6,918 bases of DNA. It comes from CG1-02-33-12 sp964403775. Lineage in GTDB: Archaea; Nanobdellota; Nanobdellia; Woesearchaeales; CG1-02-33-12. A model generated the notes under the pieces. That model saw nothing but the letters and a program-made list of their open reading frames with translations. It ran no database searches and had not been told where the DNA came from. Location of the stretch: NCBI GenBank assembly GCA_964403775.1, contig CAYOHL010000043.1, forward strand, positions 1 through 6,918, written 5' to 3'. Positions 4,962 to 6,918 of the stretch are shown here, piece after piece; positions within the stretch are counted from its first letter, which is position 1, and the number at the start of each line of letters is the position of its first letter. Position numbers and translations under genes: made by a program.

Positions 4962-4981
4962 AAAAGAAAAATATCCTTCTT

Positions 4982-6685
4982 ATGCAGGTATTTAGAGAAG
5001 CGATTATTAAGCTATTGAAAAAAGAACTAAGGGGAGCAATAGAACTTGAAACCCCCCCAGACTCCAAACTGGGCGATTATGCATTTCCATGCTTTGGACT
5101 TGCAAAAAAGCTAAGAAAAAGCCCAATAGAGATTGCAGAGACTTTAGCATCAAAGCTCAAGCCAAACAAATACATAAGAAAAATAAAAAATATTGGCCCT
5201 TATGTTAATTTCTTTGTAAACCATGAAATCCTCAATGAGCTTATACTAAAAAAAATAATCTCTGAAAAAGACAAATATGGCTCTTCTTCAGACAAGCAGA
5301 GGGTTGTTATTGAGTTTCCAGCACCTAACACAAACAAGCCGCTGCATCTTGGCCATGTAAGGAACATGCTGATTGGCGAGAGCCTTTCAAGGATTCTTGA
5401 GTTCAATGGCTCTAATGTATTCAGGGTTAACATGAACAATAACAGGGGCATACATATCTGCAAGTCAATGCTCGCTTACAAGAAATATGGCAAAAACAAA
5501 ACACCTGAGTCAGAAAAAATAAAGCCAGACCATTTTGTTGGGAATTATTATGTGCTCTTTAACAAAAAGCTAAAGGGGCATCCAGAGTTTGAGGATGAAG
5601 CGCAAGCTATGTTAAGAAAATGGGAGCAAGGGGATAAAGACACAGTAAAATTATGGAAAAAGATGAACAACTGGGCTTTGAGTGGCTTTAATGAGACATA
5701 TAAAACATTTGGCATAAAGCATGTTAAGGTGTATAACGAAAGCGACTATTACAATCAGGGAAAAAAAGTTGTTATGGATGAGTTTAAAAAAGGAATTTTT
5801 GAAAGGGATGGAAAGGGAAACATAATTGTAAACCTTGAGAAATACCATCTTCCAAACAAGATTCTTCTAAGGTCAGATGGCACAAGCGTTTACATGACCC
5901 AGGACCTGATGCTTGCGCAGCTAAAGTACAAAGATTTCAAAATGGACAAATCTATATTTGTTGTCGGCTCAGAGCAAAAGCTTCACTTCAGGCAGTTGTT
6001 TAGGATTCTTGAATTAATCGGATTTAAGAACATTGGTGGATGCTATCACCTGGCTTATGGAATGATTTATCTTCCTAGGGGAAAGATGAAATCAAGGGAG
6101 GGAACTGTTGTCGATGCTGATACTATTGTTGAGGATATGATATCTCTTGCAAGAAGAGAGATACAAAAAAGGCACGACTTGGATAAAAAAGAGATAGATA
6201 AAAGAGCAGAGCAGATTGGAATGGGAGCATTAAAGTTCTTTATTCTTAAGTATGATGCACTGAAGGACTTTGTATTTAATCCAAAGGAATCAATATCCTT
6301 TGAAGGTGAAACAGGCCCATATGTCCAGTATGCGCATGCCCGCATATGCAGCATTTTGAGAAAGTTTGGAAAAAGGACTGACAAAGATTTTATTGATAAA
6401 ACAGATTTATCTTTATTAAAAGAAAAAGAGGAAGCTGAATTAATCAAACTTTTAGAGCAATTTCCAGAACTTGTTGAAAATGCAGCATTCTCATACAAAC
6501 CATCATTAATTTCAAGATACTTGCTTGACTTATCACAAGGCTTTAATGAGTTTTACCATATTCACCAGATCCTGAAGGAAAGGGAAGAACTAAGAAATGC
6601 AAGAATTCTTTTAATACATTGTATAAGGCAGGTTTTAAGGAATGGCCTTAACCTTCTTGGAATAGAGGCTCCTGAGAAGATGTGA
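4982..6685 (+). CDS. argS: Arginyl-tRNA synthetase
   Basis: Class Ia aminoacyl-tRNA synthetase that charges tRNA-Arg with arginine using ATP, in the cytoplasm. The 567-residue length is typical and the protein appears complete. N-terminal additional domain at about 1-100 with GDYAFP (31-36) and GPYVNFF (72-78); catalytic Rossmann domain with HIGH-type motif HLGH (122-125) in PNTNKPLHLGHVRN, and the KMSKS-type loop KMKSREG (368-374); then the alpha-helical anticodon-binding domain with the family signature GPYVQYAHAR (445-454) and a C-terminus ending LLGIEAPEKM, the usual end. The segment RVNMNNNRGIHICKSM (148-163) belongs to the variant that usually reads NDRGIHICKS; the Asp is Asn here. ATG at 4982 fits the family and a TATA-like element 26 bases upstream. 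It is transcribed in the same direction as the two preceding genes but likely separately. Confidence 0.97.
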   Translation: MQVFREAIIKLLKKELRGAIELETPPDSKLGDYAFPCFGLAKKLRKSPIEIAETLASKLKPNKYIRKIKNIGPYVNFFVNHEILNELILKKIISEKDKYGSSSDKQRVVIEFPAPNTNKPLHLGHVRNMLIGESLSRILEFNGSNVFRVNMNNNRGIHICKSMLAYKKYGKNKTPESEKIKPDHFVGNYYVLFNKKLKGHPEFEDEAQAMLRKWEQGDKDTVKLWKKMNNWALSGFNETYKTFGIKHVKVYNESDYYNQGKKVVMDEFKKGIFERDGKGNIIVNLEKYHLPNKILLRSDGTSVYMTQDLMLAQLKYKDFKMDKSIFVVGSEQKLHFRQLFRILELIGFKNIGGCYHLAYGMIYLPRGKMKSREGTVVDADTIVEDMISLARREIQKRHDLDKKEIDKRAEQIGMGALKFFILKYDALKDFVFNPKESISFEGETGPYVQYAHARICSILRKFGKRTDKDFIDKTDLSLLKEKEEAELIKLLEQFPELVENAAFSYKPSLISRYLLDLSQGFNEFYHIHQILKEREELRNARILLIHCIRQVLRNGLNLLGIEAPEKM

Positions 6686-6693
6686 AAAAAAGT

Positions 6694-6701
6694 TTTATAT
6701 A
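6694..6701 (+). promoter_or_regulatory. TATA box of the gene at the right edge
   Basis: TTTATATA preceded by an A-rich tract directly after the argS stop. A start about 25 bases downstream falls near 6720, at or next to an ATG at 6719 that opens only 13 codons, and about 25 bases before the ATG of the long frame at 6745. Confidence 0.55.
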
Positions 6702-6744
6702 TTAATTGCTGCTTTTTAATGGTTAATCAATTATTGGTAGTAAA

Positions 6745-6918
6745 ATGGCAAAAAAAATAAAAGAAAAACCCAGTTTAGATAGCCTTATTCTTGGTGGTGA
6801 TAAGATTAAAAAAATTAATTTATACTTAAAAGAATATTTAACTGCTGAAATAAAACTAAAAAATTCCTCATTTAAAATTTATTACATAAATATAGATAAA
6901 CAGGATTTAAATAAACTC
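6745..6918 (+). CDS. Unidentified protein, N-terminal part (cut by window edge)
   Basis: The frame from ATG 6745 stays open for 58 codons to the end of the window. It begins MAKKIKEKPSLDSLILGGDK and continues with a Lys- and Ile-rich chain including LYLKEYLTAEIKL and FKIYYINIDKQDLNKL. The N-terminus is basic without a hydrophobic segment, so a cytoplasmic protein is expected. The short GG-containing loop followed by a helix and a YYINIDKQDL strand is faintly reminiscent of a nucleotide-binding or clamp-loader-like start, but nothing specific can be claimed. GGTAG four bases before the ATG is at best a weak ribosome site. The clear promoter upstream supports a real gene. Confidence 0.6.
   Translation, partial: MAKKIKEKPSLDSLILGGDKIKKINLYLKEYLTAEIKLKNSSFKIYYINIDKQDLNKL

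Noticed and set aside
6067..6498. Minus-strand open frame within argS
   Set aside because: It lies opposite conserved ArgRS motifs (KMKSREG and GPYVQYAHAR regions); Ser-rich antisense shadow.
1..6918. CRISPR arrays, insertion sequences, tRNA or rRNA genes, integration sites
   Set aside because: No regularly spaced repeats, transposase or integrase motifs, terminal repeats or cloverleaf-like segments were seen on either strand; coding genes fill nearly all the window and no gene-free stretch exceeds 200 bases.

Overview
The window looks like chromosomal DNA of an AT-rich archaeon, most likely from a small-genome (DPANN, Woesearchaeota/Pacearchaeota-like) lineage. The domain assignment rests on ribosomal protein eL15 (absent from bacteria), TATA/BRE-type promoters about 25-28 bases upstream of start codons (a leaderless pattern), GGAGG ribosome sites on other genes, and archaeal Lrp-like regulators. 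The lineage is an inference from gene style and compactness, not proven here. All open frames use the standard code, and no rRNA, tRNA, CRISPR array or transposon was seen.

Left part (1-1430, plus strand): the gamma subunit of a 2-oxoacid:ferredoxin oxidoreductase (the end of an operon entering from the left), then ribosomal protein L15e with its own promoter and Shine-Dalgarno site, then a 52-residue four-cysteine zinc-ribbon protein. Middle (1431-2445, minus strand): two tandem paralogous Lrp/AsnC-type regulators, each with its own promoter and with dyad sequences at the promoter that could be autoregulatory operators. Between regulator 2 and the next gene lies a roughly 190-bp divergent promoter region holding six copies of a CTGAA/TTCAG half-site and two nearly identical core promoters facing away from each other.

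Right part (2635-4906, plus strand): a two-gene, translationally coupled unit that is the most unusual content of the window. The first gene encodes a 538-residue protein with an N-terminal winged helix and a large domain I cannot firmly identify; parts of it follow the spacing of class III ribonucleotide reductase (NrdD) but lack the catalytic apparatus. The second encodes a thymidylate-synthase-fold protein of archaeal length that keeps the phosphate-binding arginines and other pocket residues but has glycine where the catalytic cysteine should be. Together they suggest a DNA-binding or nucleotide-sensing module built from catalytically dead dNTP-synthesis enzymes. This is a hypothesis. The lone housekeeping gene argS (arginyl-tRNA synthetase) follows with its own promoter, and a further promoter and the first 58 codons of an unidentified gene run off the right edge.
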